This document shows, one piece after another, positions 8,361 through 16,617 of a stretch of DNA of 64,000 nucleotides. The notes beneath the pieces are model-generated. The model worked only from the letters and a program-made list of their open reading frames with translations. It searched no databases and was not told the origin of the DNA. Position 1 is the stretch's first letter, and the number at the start of each line of letters is the position of its first letter. Origin of the DNA: HGM04593 sp045647745 (GTDB lineage Bacteria > Bacteroidota > Bacteroidia > Bacteroidales > Bacteroidaceae); the NCBI GenBank assembly GCA_045647745.1, contig JAZRMQ010000028.1, forward strand, positions 1-64,000, read 5' to 3'. The translations under genes were made by a program, and so were the position numbers.

Positions 8361-10037
8361 ATGAATCAGATTTACAAACGATTGAAAAAAATGAGGGAAA
8401 AGTACATTGATACTTTGGCAAAGTTATATGATTATGCAACTGCTGTCTACTCTAAAAAGATGTATACACAGTGGTATGATACAAAGGAGGGCTCTTACAC
8501 TTACTCTTCGTTCAAGAATGAGTGTGATGCTTTGTCGAAGGTGCTCACACAATATGGTATTGGTGCGGGCGACAAGGTAGCTATCCTCTCTACAAATATG
8601 CCAAACTGGTCTGTGGCTTTCTTTGCGACTGTTGTCTTTGGCCGAATTTCTATTCCAATTTTGCCCGATAGCTCGGAGAATGAGGTGAAAAATATTCTCA
8701 ATCACTCTGAGAGTAAAGTGTTGTTCGTGGCAAAGAAGATGCTTGGCAAGGTGTCGCAAGATATTATGGACAAGATGACTCTTGTCATTGAGCTTGATTC
8801 TCTTGAAATTATTAAGGCCGATGAGGAGAAGTTTACTTGCGATGGGCGCACGGCTGTTCCGACACCGGACGAGATTGCTACAATCATCTACACGTCGGGA
8901 ACAACCGGCAGTGCCAAGGGTGTGGTGCTCAGCCATCGCAATCTTGCGTCAAATGTGATTACCTGCTACCGCTCTTGCAAAAGAGGCGAGAAGGACCGTT
9001 GGCTCTCAATATTGCCAATGGCACACACGCTTGAAATGACGCTGGGAATGTTGTATCCAATGTACACCGGCTCAACGGTGTATTATTTGCCAAAGCCTCC
9101 GGCTGCTCCTCTTTTGTTAAAGGCTATGAAGATTGTGAAGCCGACAACAATGCTCACTGTGCCGATGATTATAGAAAAGGTGTATAAAGGCAGTGTGTTG
9201 CCAACGATAAAGAAGAGCCGCACGCTATCTTGGATGAACAAGCATATGTATGGGCTTATGTGCCGCATCATTGGTATGAAATTGAAAAAGACCTTTGGCG
9301 GTTGTATCACCTTCTATGGTATTGGTGGTGCTAAACTCGACCCTGAGGTTGAGAAATTTCTCCTTGCAGCACGCTTCCCTTATGCCATTGGCTATGGCTT
9401 GACCGAAACGTCGCCGCTGCTTGGATATTCAATGGGTGGCTGGAGAGCGGTTGGCTCGTTTGGCTATCCTGTGTATAATGTGAAACTTAAATTGCACAAT
9501 GTCGACCCCGAAACAGGAGAGGGTGAGATTGTGGCAAAAGGACCGAATGTGATGCTTGGTTACTATAAAGACCCGGTGCGCACAAAGAGTGTCTTTACCG
9601 AGGATGGCTGGTTCCGCACCAGTGATATTGCCGTTCAAGATTCAAAAGGACGTTTTTATATAAAGGGCCGCAATAGCAATATGATTCTTGGCCCTTCGGG
9701 CGAGAATATCTACCCCGAGGAGATTGAGAATGTGTTGAATAATGTTGAGGGTGTGAGCGAGTCTATTGTTGTTGAACGCAATGGTCGTCTTGTGGCGCTT
9801 GTCTCTCCGGCCGAGAATTTTATCCAGTGGGATAAGGAGAGTGAGGATAAATTCTATGAAAAACTTGACCATTGGAAGGCTAAAATTTTGAGTATTACAA
9901 ACAAGAATGTAAATAAGTCGTCTCAGGTAAGTTCGGTCGAGGTGATGAAGGAGCCTTTTGAAAAGACTGCAACACAAAAGATTAGACGTTTCAAATATAA
10001 AGATTCTGCTCCAACCGTAGAGGAGGAGAAGAAATAG
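8361..10037 (+). CDS. AMP-dependent acyl-CoA synthetase/ligase
   Basis: 558-residue ANL-superfamily adenylating enzyme, closest in layout to long-chain fatty acid-CoA ligases. The phosphate-binding loop IIYTSGTTGSAKG is at residues 175-187, the adenine-binding GYGLTETSP at 344-352, and the ribose-binding DGWFRTSD at 415-422. The C-terminal lid has the GRNSNMILGPSGENIYP sequence of the FadD-like group. Two in-frame starts (8361 and 8391) are possible; I keep the first. Probable role is activation of fatty acids or related carboxylates with ATP and CoA. It stands alone, ending before a strong hairpin. Confidence 0.87.
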   Translation: MNQIYKRLKKMREKYIDTLAKLYDYATAVYSKKMYTQWYDTKEGSYTYSSFKNECDALSKVLTQYGIGAGDKVAILSTNMPNWSVAFFATVVFGRISIPILPDSSENEVKNILNHSESKVLFVAKKMLGKVSQDIMDKMTLVIELDSLEIIKADEEKFTCDGRTAVPTPDEIATIIYTSGTTGSAKGVVLSHRNLASNVITCYRSCKRGEKDRWLSILPMAHTLEMTLGMLYPMYTGSTVYYLPKPPAAPLLLKAMKIVKPTTMLTVPMIIEKVYKGSVLPTIKKSRTLSWMNKHMYGLMCRIIGMKLKKTFGGCITFYGIGGAKLDPEVEKFLLAARFPYAIGYGLTETSPLLGYSMGGWRAVGSFGYPVYNVKLKLHNVDPETGEGEIVAKGPNVMLGYYKDPVRTKSVFTEDGWFRTSDIAVQDSKGRFYIKGRNSNMILGPSGENIYPEEIENVLNNVEGVSESIVVERNGRLVALVSPAENFIQWDKESEDKFYEKLDHWKAKILSITNKNVNKSSQVSSVEVMKEPFEKTATQKIRRFKYKDSAPTVEEEKK

Positions 10038-10090
10038 CAGTAATCCTCTCTCTTGGGCAAACAATAGCCTTGTTAAAGGTGTTTTAATGT

Positions 10091-10132
10091 AACAGCCACC
10101 TGCGACATTTGCAAGTGTCGCAGGTGGCTGTT
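10091..10132. terminator. Long intrinsic terminator hairpin
   Basis: Perfect 17-bp stem (AACAGCCACCTGCGACA and its complement) with an 8-nt loop, 54 bp after the ligase stop and followed by TTTA. Unusually strong. Confidence 0.85.
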
Positions 10133-10189
10133 TATACATTCAAAAAAGAGTGTATTTGTTCTATTTATAAATCTTTAATCGGGATAGTT

Positions 10190-10342
10190 ATGAAAAAGTG
10201 CTATTGTTCGCCTATGGTTGAGTGTTTTTGCGTTGAGACTTCTATGATTGCTGCGTCGGCTCCGGCTGCAAGGCTGGTACTAAAACCAAATGATGATGAG
10301 GAAACTGCCGACAGAAATTCTTGGGGTAGTATATGGGATTAA
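10190..10342 (+). CDS. Small cysteine-rich peptide of unknown function
   Basis: 50 codons starting MKKCYCSPMVECFCVETSMI and ending in an acidic, tryptophan-containing tail. Four cysteines form a CXC-X5-CXC pattern at positions 4, 6, 12 and 14, then an Ala-rich SMIAASAPAA stretch. The general layout (short MKK start, P-x-V-E core, AAS segment, acidic tail) resembles the many short uncharacterised peptides found singly in Bacteroidales genomes, from memory of that group. It is isolated between two long hairpins, which argues for a separate transcript. I cannot assign a function; it could also be non-translated RNA. Confidence 0.55.
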   Translation: MKKCYCSPMVECFCVETSMIAASAPAARLVLKPNDDEETADRNSWGSIWD

Positions 10343-10383
10343 AAACATTCGGGCGACTAGTTCACTAGTCGCCCGAATGTTTT
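10342..10383. terminator. Bidirectional intrinsic terminator
   Basis: Perfect 19-bp stem (AAAACATTCGGGCGACTAG and its complement) with a TTCA loop, overlapping the last base of the small peptide stop and lying 19 bp beyond the convergent beta-galactosidase stop. Confidence 0.9.
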
Positions 10384-10401
10384 GTGATTATCTGTCGCCG
10401 A

Positions 10402-13400
10402 TTATTTGCCGACAGGTGATATGCGTAGTTTGTAGTTCATCTCTTCGTTTGGAACGCAATATTCGGGGAGTGTGCCTACATCGTGTCCGCAAGATGCGTT
10501 ACCGATGCCACGCATCCAAGCGTCGAGGTGGAGCACTGTGTATGGACGCTCTTCCATCTCCCAATAGTGCTGTGCGTTCATAAGGTCGGCGTCGGTGTAG
10601 GGGAGGGCCGAGAAGCTTACATTGCCTTCGGTCTCAATTTTCACGCCCAAGCCGGCGTCGTCGGTGAGCACGAGCTCGCGCAAGCCTTCGCGGCTGCCAC
10701 TGCTCTGTGGCTTAACGTAACGGTCGGCCATCTGTGCAGGAGTTGTTGTGTAGCGGCCAACGATAACGCCGTCTTTGCGGTCAACAGTGTTCTCCCAAGG
10801 ACCATATGCGTAGTAGCTTATATTGCTCAACGATTTATCTATGCCGCAAACAAGGCCGGCACGACGCAAATTGTCGCTCTTTGGAACGAACTTTGCATCA
10901 ACGTCTACAATGCCTTGTGGGTAGATGGTGTAGTTGATTTCAGTGTCGCAGAGTGAGCCTTTACGCACGGTTTTTACAACTGTGTTGCCGTTCTCCTCAA
11001 CAACTTTAATCTCGCCATTAGCCTCGAGTCCGTTAGAGGTGTTGCTAAATCTGTCGTTCTCAATCCAACGATGGTTGTCGTAGATGAAGCCTTGACCGTC
11101 GGCGAGGATATTTTTGCCGTTGAATGCAAGTGCTGTCAGCTGTGCTGTCTCTGCATCAAATGTGAGCTGAACCTTCTCGTTACCAATAACGGTCTCGTGG
11201 AGTGAAGATGTTGCAGCAAGGGGTGCGCCCTTTGATTTGATGGTTGCGAGTGGTCCGCGCTCTGAGAGTGTGAACTGGCCCATAGCCACCTCGTGACCAG
11301 CAGGAGCAAATGACTGTGCATCGCGGTAAACAATGTGAACGTTGATAAGTAACTCGTCACCTCGCTTGATGGCTCTGTTGATATTTGCCTTCTTCACTGT
11401 GAGCCATACCTTACCGGTGCTGCCGCTCTCGGTGTGTGGGATTGGAGATGTGCCTGTGTAGACAATCTTGCCGTTCTTGACAAACTCGTAAACAACGTTG
11501 AACTCGTTGAGGTTGGTGAAGTTGTACTTGTTCTTCATTGCTATTGTTACGATGCCATACTCGGTGTTGACCTCGGGCATTGTGATGTCAATGAACTGAT
11601 GAGCGGCTTTCACCTCTTTGAGCTTAGCGCTCTCCTCGCGTGTTGGAGGAATAATGCCGTTTGAGCAGAAATTGCCTTGGTGTGGGCCGGGGTAATCGTA
11701 ACCGGTGTGTATGCGATAGACACCCTCTTTCATCTCTTGTGGGTCGTAGATGGCTTGGTCAACCCAATCCCAGATGCAACCACCGATGCAAGAGTTTGAT
11801 GCCTCAATCTTCTGCCAGTACTCTTTGAGGTTACCAATGGCGTTACCCATTGCGTGTGCATATTCGCAGATGAACATTGGCTTGTCGAGGTTGTTGGTGT
11901 ATTTGTCCATCCAAGCTTGTCCGGGGTACATCTTTGAATAGAAGTCGCTGAAACGTCCACCGCCGTAGTCGCCGCTTGAGCGTGTTCCCTCATAGTGTAC
12001 GGGGCGGCTGTCGAGTCGTTTAGCCTCGTCGTAGCAAGGACCGAAGTTTGAACCGTTACCGGCCTCGTTACCCAAACTCCACATTACAACGCTGGCGTGG
12101 TTGCGGTCGCGCAATACCATACGGTTGATGCGGTCTACAAATGCAGGAATCCAAGTCTTGCGGTCGGACAAGCTCTGGTTTGCGTGGTTCTCAAGGTCGG
12201 CCTCGTCGCAGCAGTAAAGTCCGTAGTAGTCGAACATTGCATACATTTTGGCTGCGTTGGGGTAGTGGCTTGTGCGTATTGTGTTGATATTGTTCTGCTT
12301 CATCAGAATAACATCCTGCAACATTGATTCTGTTGTTACTGCACGGCCGTAAACAGGGTGAGTGTCGTGGCGGTTGACGCCCTTGAAGAATACTCTCTCG
12401 CCGTTGATGTAAACGAGTGAATTCTTTATTACAATATCGCGGAAACCATATTTTGTTGAGAATGCCATCTCTTCTTTCTCTTCGTCGTCGTACTGGACAA
12501 TGTGGATGGTGTAGAGGTTGGGCTTCTCGGCGCTCCACAATTTAACATCAAAGACCTCGAACTTAATCTCGGCGCTTGGTGATGCTATCTTGGCTGCGGT
12601 GTTTATAACTGCTGTCTCCTCGGTTACAAAGTCGCCGTTGGGGGCGTATACCTTGGCTTTGATGGTCTTTAGGCCGGGAATAAAATCTCTGTTGTCAATC
12701 TCGACGTTGATTTTTACTTCGGCACTAAAGCGGTCGGCCGACAATTTGCTTGTGATGTAGTGGTCGCGCACGGCTGTTGTTGGCACGTTGTAGAGATATA
12801 CATCGCGGAAGATACCGCTCATACGGAACATATCCTGACACTCGAGGTATGAGCCGTCGCTCCAACGGAATACCTGAACGGCAAGTTTATTCTCGCCTTT
12901 CTTTAAATAGTTTGTTAGGTCAAACTCGGCAACGTTGTTTGCGCCTTGTGTGTAACCTACATATTCGCCGTTAAGCCATACGAATGCTGCTGAGTAGATA
13001 CCACCAAAGTGAATGAATGTGCGGCGGCCGTCCCAATCCTCGGGAACCTCGAATGTGCGTATGTATGAACCGACGGGGTTGATGCCGTAGTTGCTGCCAT
13101 TATCGTTGAAGCCGGGGCGTGCCTTGATGAATGGTGGTGTGTTTGCGTGTGGATACTCTACGTTGTTGTAGATTGGTTTGTCGTAGCCAAGCATCTCCCA
13201 GTTAGATGGAACGGGTATTTCGTCCCAGTTGCTTGCATCGTAGCCCGCCTCGAAGAAATCGAGTGGACGCAACTCGGGTTCGCTTACAAGGTTGAACTTC
13301 CAAGTGCCGTTGAGGCTCTGGTAACGGCTGTTGACTGGCTCGGTCCAAGGTGTTGCGTAGTACTCTTTGTCGGCAAGCATCTCGGCCTCGTTGTTGTATG

Positions 13401-14394
13401 GCATATATGTTGCCACCGCACGCTCTTTGTTCTCGGCGAACATTGCCTCGTCCTCCCAGTGGGGGGCGTTGATTTTTGGTTTTTCAACTTGTACGATGGT
13501 GAACCAAGCTGCAGAATCGGCAGGGTTCTTCTCAACGAGCATCATACAGCTGTCTTTGAGTGCATACATTGTGCTGTCTTTGCCAGCTGATGTGATGAGG
13601 AACACGCCCTTTTGCTTTGCGACAGGCTCAAAGTGGAATTTTGCATTGTTCCACTCGCCAGCCTTTGCGGGCCACTGGAGCAGATAGTCGATGCTGGTGT
13701 TGCCGCCGCCGTCGTCGAAGTGAATACCATAGAAAGAGTTTTCAACTGCGAATGTGAAAAGGTCAATGGTCTTGATGTTCCAATATTGTCCTCGGTTGCC
13801 GCTCACGGTGTCCTCGCTGACAATTCTTGCATTGTTCTCGCCTGAATCGCCGTTTCCAAGCACCTTGCCCGGCTGTGTTACGGGGCAAATTTGGTATGTA
13901 AGGTCGTCGTCGAAGCCGGCAACCTCAGAGGTCTCTATCTTGAATTTCGCAGCGCGCATATTTGCGGCTTTCTCCTTTTTGATGAGAACAAGGATGCCAC
14001 CCTTTCCTTTTGCTACTGCAAGTGAGGGGTTGTTGGCCGGGATAATCAATCCGTTCTCGAACTTCCACAGCTGCGCTTCGTCCGAGCCGTTATTCTCGCC
14101 AACTTCAACAATGTTTCCGTTTGCACGCAACGCGTTGTTGGTTACAGGGTTGATGATGCGCCAACTGCCCGACAATTCGGTAATCTTCCAGTAGATAGAA
14201 GGGTCCTCCTTGTCATAGTTGGTCAATCCGGCTGTTTCTCCCATCTTCTCGGCAACGATATTGTCTTTGTCGCCGGCACCGTAGATGTGGTAGAGCTTGC
14301 CTCTTTCAAAAGTCTCCTGAGCATTGCTGCTAAAGGCGCACAAAAGCGCAACAACAGTCAATACAAGGCATTTTTTCAATTGATTAATTGACAT
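10402..14394 (-). CDS. Secreted GH2 beta-galactosidase with N-terminal binding region
   Basis: 1330-residue enzyme. A signal peptide (residues 1-25, ending FSSNA) is followed by about 280 residues rich in short Trp/Phe-containing repeats that resemble a beta-trefoil or ricin-like binding region, then a LacZ-type core from about 308. The GH2 acid/base is Glu777 in WSLGNEAG, and the nucleophile is Glu844 in CEYAHAMGN, both exactly as in E. coli LacZ motifs. The C-terminal third matches the LacZ small-chain domain (YGPWENTVDRK, WEMEERPYTVLHLD). It would remove terminal beta-galactose from host glycans or oligosaccharides in the periplasm or at the surface. Monocistronic. Confidence 0.94.
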   Translation of the reverse strand: MSINQLKKCLVLTVVALLCAFSSNAQETFERGKLYHIYGAGDKDNIVAEKMGETAGLTNYDKEDPSIYWKITELSGSWRIINPVTNNALRANGNIVEVGENNGSDEAQLWKFENGLIIPANNPSLAVAKGKGGILVLIKKEKAANMRAAKFKIETSEVAGFDDDLTYQICPVTQPGKVLGNGDSGENNARIVSEDTVSGNRGQYWNIKTIDLFTFAVENSFYGIHFDDGGGNTSIDYLLQWPAKAGEWNNAKFHFEPVAKQKGVFLITSAGKDSTMYALKDSCMMLVEKNPADSAAWFTIVQVEKPKINAPHWEDEAMFAENKERAVATYMPYNNEAEMLADKEYYATPWTEPVNSRYQSLNGTWKFNLVSEPELRPLDFFEAGYDASNWDEIPVPSNWEMLGYDKPIYNNVEYPHANTPPFIKARPGFNDNGSNYGINPVGSYIRTFEVPEDWDGRRTFIHFGGIYSAAFVWLNGEYVGYTQGANNVAEFDLTNYLKKGENKLAVQVFRWSDGSYLECQDMFRMSGIFRDVYLYNVPTTAVRDHYITSKLSADRFSAEVKINVEIDNRDFIPGLKTIKAKVYAPNGDFVTEETAVINTAAKIASPSAEIKFEVFDVKLWSAEKPNLYTIHIVQYDDEEKEEMAFSTKYGFRDIVIKNSLVYINGERVFFKGVNRHDTHPVYGRAVTTESMLQDVILMKQNNINTIRTSHYPNAAKMYAMFDYYGLYCCDEADLENHANQSLSDRKTWIPAFVDRINRMVLRDRNHASVVMWSLGNEAGNGSNFGPCYDEAKRLDSRPVHYEGTRSSGDYGGGRFSDFYSKMYPGQAWMDKYTNNLDKPMFICEYAHAMGNAIGNLKEYWQKIEASNSCIGGCIWDWVDQAIYDPQEMKEGVYRIHTGYDYPGPHQGNFCSNGIIPPTREESAKLKEVKAAHQFIDITMPEVNTEYGIVTIAMKNKYNFTNLNEFNVVYEFVKNGKIVYTGTSPIPHTESGSTGKVWLTVKKANINRAIKRGDELLINVHIVYRDAQSFAPAGHEVAMGQFTLSERGPLATIKSKGAPLAATSSLHETVIGNEKVQLTFDAETAQLTALAFNGKNILADGQGFIYDNHRWIENDRFSNTSNGLEANGEIKVVEENGNTVVKTVRKGSLCDTEINYTIYPQGIVDVDAKFVPKSDNLRRAGLVCGIDKSLSNISYYAYGPWENTVDRKDGVIVGRYTTTPAQMADRYVKPQSSGSREGLRELVLTDDAGLGVKIETEGNVSFSALPYTDADLMNAQHYWEMEERPYTVLHLDAWMRGIGNASCGHDVGTLPEYCVPNEEMNYKLRISPVGK

Positions 14395-14462
14395 AGTGTT
14401 TTGTTTTTTATAGTTATAATTATATGTTTTTCCCGTAAAAAAGCGTGTCTTTTATAAAGATA

Positions 14463-14493
14463 CAAAAATATAAAGATATTTTTTAAAAAGAAA
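14463..14493 (-). promoter_or_regulatory. Probable promoter of the GH2 beta-galactosidase
   Basis: On the minus strand TATTTTTG (14463-14470) is a good -7 box and TTTC (14490-14493) sits 19 bp upstream as a one-mismatch -33. The start codon is 68 bp downstream. Confidence 0.5.
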
Positions 14494-14637
14494 TTTTAGG
14501 GTTGAAAAGTTTTGATATTTTGTGCGTTGTTGGTAACAAACGGTGGTTGAAAATTATATTCCTTTGTTGTATCGACATTAAAGGGAGTGCTTGTTCTGAA
14601 TAAATGCTGTTTTTGGGGCGTGCAAGTTGTTTATAGA

Positions 14638-14671
14638 AAAAGAGGGTGACCATTCAAAGTCACCCTCTTTT
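14638..14671 (-). terminator. Terminator downstream of the GH108 gene
   Basis: 13-bp perfect stem AAAAGAGGGTGAC / GTCACCCTCTTTT with an 8-nt loop; on the minus strand it follows the GH108 stop by about 20 bp. Confidence 0.85.
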
Positions 14672-14689
14672 GTGTGAGTTTTTTATGAT

Positions 14690-15328
14690 TTAATTTAACT
14701 TTGGCGAAAAGTGCAGGCTGCTTCCTGTTGTTTCGGCTATTTTGTTTAATCGGTTCATCCAGCCGGCGTAGAATACTATTTGCTCCGGGTTTTTGCCGAC
14801 ATCTTCCTTGTGACAGTGTTGTCTGTTCTTTAAAATTTCATCCATCAGCCACCTTTTGTCGCTGTTGTGTATGGCAGTGAGGCTTTTAGGGCCAATCTCT
14901 CCATCAACTATTAGTGAAGCTCCACGGCTGTTGAGAATTCTTTGTATGCGCTTGGCAACGGTGCGGGCATAGGAGTTTATCATATAGTCGAAAATGACGT
15001 AGGCAAGGTTTTTATCTCTTATGTATCCTAAATTATATCTGTCCCACAACGCCTTGTACAGGCTTTTTGCATTGTCAACGGTTAGTGCTTTTATGGGGAT
15101 TGCCTTGCCTTGGGGCAGAGCATATTTATACTCTTCCATAAACCTTTTTGTGATGCCGAATTTTGTCTCTCCGCCTCGGTCGTATTTGTTGTTTGCGTAG
15201 CCGCCTTCGTGATTGAGAATTTTCTCTATAATGGAGTTGAATTTGCTTTTGTTGATGTAGTCAAATTCTTCCTTACTATGGGTGCTGGCACTCCACGGGT
15301 CAATTTTAAGATTTTCGTTTTTTTTCAT
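14690..15328 (-). CDS. GH108-family lysozyme-like protein
   Basis: 212 residues from the start at 15328 (an in-frame ATG at 15355 would add nine hydrophobic residues). The N-terminal domain carries the GH108 motif HEGGY with catalytic Glu41, followed by DRGGETKFGIT, which is the signature of N-acetylmuramidase-type peptidoglycan hydrolases of the TtsA/ZliS type. The C-terminal half (DGEIGPKSLTAI) resembles the peptidoglycan-binding part of the same family. There is no clear signal peptide. Family members usually act as phage endolysins or as partners of protein secretion, but no phage or holin gene is nearby. Alone between terminators. Confidence 0.85.
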   Translation of the reverse strand: MKKNENLKIDPWSASTHSKEEFDYINKSKFNSIIEKILNHEGGYANNKYDRGGETKFGITKRFMEEYKYALPQGKAIPIKALTVDNAKSLYKALWDRYNLGYIRDKNLAYVIFDYMINSYARTVAKRIQRILNSRGASLIVDGEIGPKSLTAIHNSDKRWLMDEILKNRQHCHKEDVGKNPEQIVFYAGWMNRLNKIAETTGSSLHFSPKLN

Positions 15329-15389
15329 AAGCTTTTTTGGGATTAAAATTAGCACAGCTTATGAAAAGAAGGTAGCTGGATTGATATAA

Positions 15390-15428
15390 TTTTTCCGCCG
15401 GTTGCAATAGCTGCAACCGGCGGAAAAA
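15390..15428 (-). terminator. Terminator downstream of tdh
   Basis: Perfect 17-bp stem (TTTTTCCGCCGGTTGCA and complement) with a 5-nt loop, starting 20 bp after the tdh stop in the direction of transcription. Confidence 0.88.
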
Positions 15429-15448
15429 TTGTGCGTAAAATATATCTA

Positions 15449-16405
15449 TTATTTATTAAAACGCTCGCGGAGTGTTTTAATCATATCCTGAGTCATTGAG
15501 TCGAGGTCGTAGCTTGGCTTCCAGTCCCACTCGTTGCGTGCGCAACTGTCGTCCATCTTGTTTGGCCAAGAGTCTGCAATGGCTTGACGCACAGGGTCAA
15601 ACTCGTAGTGCATCTTAAAGTCGGGGATATACTTTTGAATTGATGCTTTGATAATTTCCGGGTCGAAACTCATTGATGCAACGTTGAATGCGTTACGGTG
15701 AATGAGACGCGAGGGGTCGGCATTCATAATGTCAATCGCAGCCTTCAAAGCATCGGGCATATACATCATATCCATAAATGTGCCGGCTTGGATGGGGCAG
15801 GCAAAATCCTCGCCCTTCACTGCTGCGTAGTAAATCTCCACTGCATAGTCGGTTGTTCCGCCACCGGGGAGTGTTACGTTTGAGATGAGGCCGGGGAAGC
15901 GCACCGCGCGTGTGTCTACACCATATTTTGTATAGTAGTAGTCGCTTAGCAATTCGGTAGCCACCTTTGTTACACCGTACATTGTCTTTGGACGTTGGAT
16001 GGTGTCCTGTGGGGTGTTGTCACGCGGTGTGTTGGGGCCGAACGAACCTATTGAGCTGGGGGTGAACACAGCGCACTTCTTTTCGCGTGCAATCTCAAGT
16101 ATGTTGATGAGGCCGTTCATCTGAATGTCCCAAGCCAAGAGGGGCTTTGACTCTGCAACTGCCGATAGCAGTGCCGCAAGGTTGTATATGGTGTCAATCT
16201 TGTACTTCTCGACAATGTCGGCAAGCTGCTGGGCGTTCTTCACGTTTGCCTCTTCGGCAGGGCCGCTCTCAAGCAGAATTCCTTTGGGCTCGGCACCGGG
16301 GATATATCCGGCAACGATGTTTCCATCGGGAATCATATTACGTAATTTCATTGTGAGTTCCGAACCAATTTGTCCGGTTGAGCCAATAACCAATACGTTC
16401 TTCAT
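15449..16405 (-). CDS. tdh: L-threonine 3-dehydrogenase, short-chain (epimerase-like) type
   Basis: 318-residue NAD-dependent enzyme of the extended short-chain dehydrogenase family. Rossmann motif GSTGQIG is at residues 8-14, and the catalytic YGVTK gives Tyr143 and Lys147. The conserved TPSSIGSFGP segment just before it is typical of the UDP-galactose-epimerase-like threonine dehydrogenases. The adjacent divergent kbl gene encodes the next step, making this assignment firm: threonine to 2-amino-3-ketobutyrate, then to glycine and acetyl-CoA. Without that context it could have been called a generic epimerase. Confidence 0.92.
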   Translation of the reverse strand: MKNVLVIGSTGQIGSELTMKLRNMIPDGNIVAGYIPGAEPKGILLESGPAEEANVKNAQQLADIVEKYKIDTIYNLAALLSAVAESKPLLAWDIQMNGLINILEIAREKKCAVFTPSSIGSFGPNTPRDNTPQDTIQRPKTMYGVTKVATELLSDYYYTKYGVDTRAVRFPGLISNVTLPGGGTTDYAVEIYYAAVKGEDFACPIQAGTFMDMMYMPDALKAAIDIMNADPSRLIHRNAFNVASMSFDPEIIKASIQKYIPDFKMHYEFDPVRQAIADSWPNKMDDSCARNEWDWKPSYDLDSMTQDMIKTLRERFNK

Positions 16406-16450
16406 AGATTATATATGTATTTATTTTTGTCAATTTTACTTATCACACCC

Positions 16451-16458
16451 CAAAGTTA
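16451..16458 (-). promoter_or_regulatory. -7 element of tdh
   Basis: Minus-strand TAACTTTG fits TAnnTTTG, 45 bp before the start codon. No convincing -33 element at the usual distance. Confidence 0.4.
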
Positions 16459-16552
16459 CTGTTATTTTTGTAAATGTCATCGGCTATTAAATATTTTTTG
16501 GTCAAAAAAGGTTTTTTTTATTTCAGTTATGTGTCTTTTTAATAAAATAGAG

Positions 16553-16560
16553 TATTTTTG
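16553..16560 (+). promoter_or_regulatory. -7 element of kbl
   Basis: TATTTTTG fits the consensus, 57 bp before the start codon; a T-run rather than TTTG occupies the -33 position. Confidence 0.45.
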
Positions 16561-16617
16561 TAATGCCAAGTTTGTGGCTTGGCTGTTTAAATGAGATTAA
16601 CTTAAAAAATATTTGAT

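Noticed and set aside
14690..15328. Prophage called from the GH108 gene
   Set aside because: No other phage gene, integrase or attachment site within reach.
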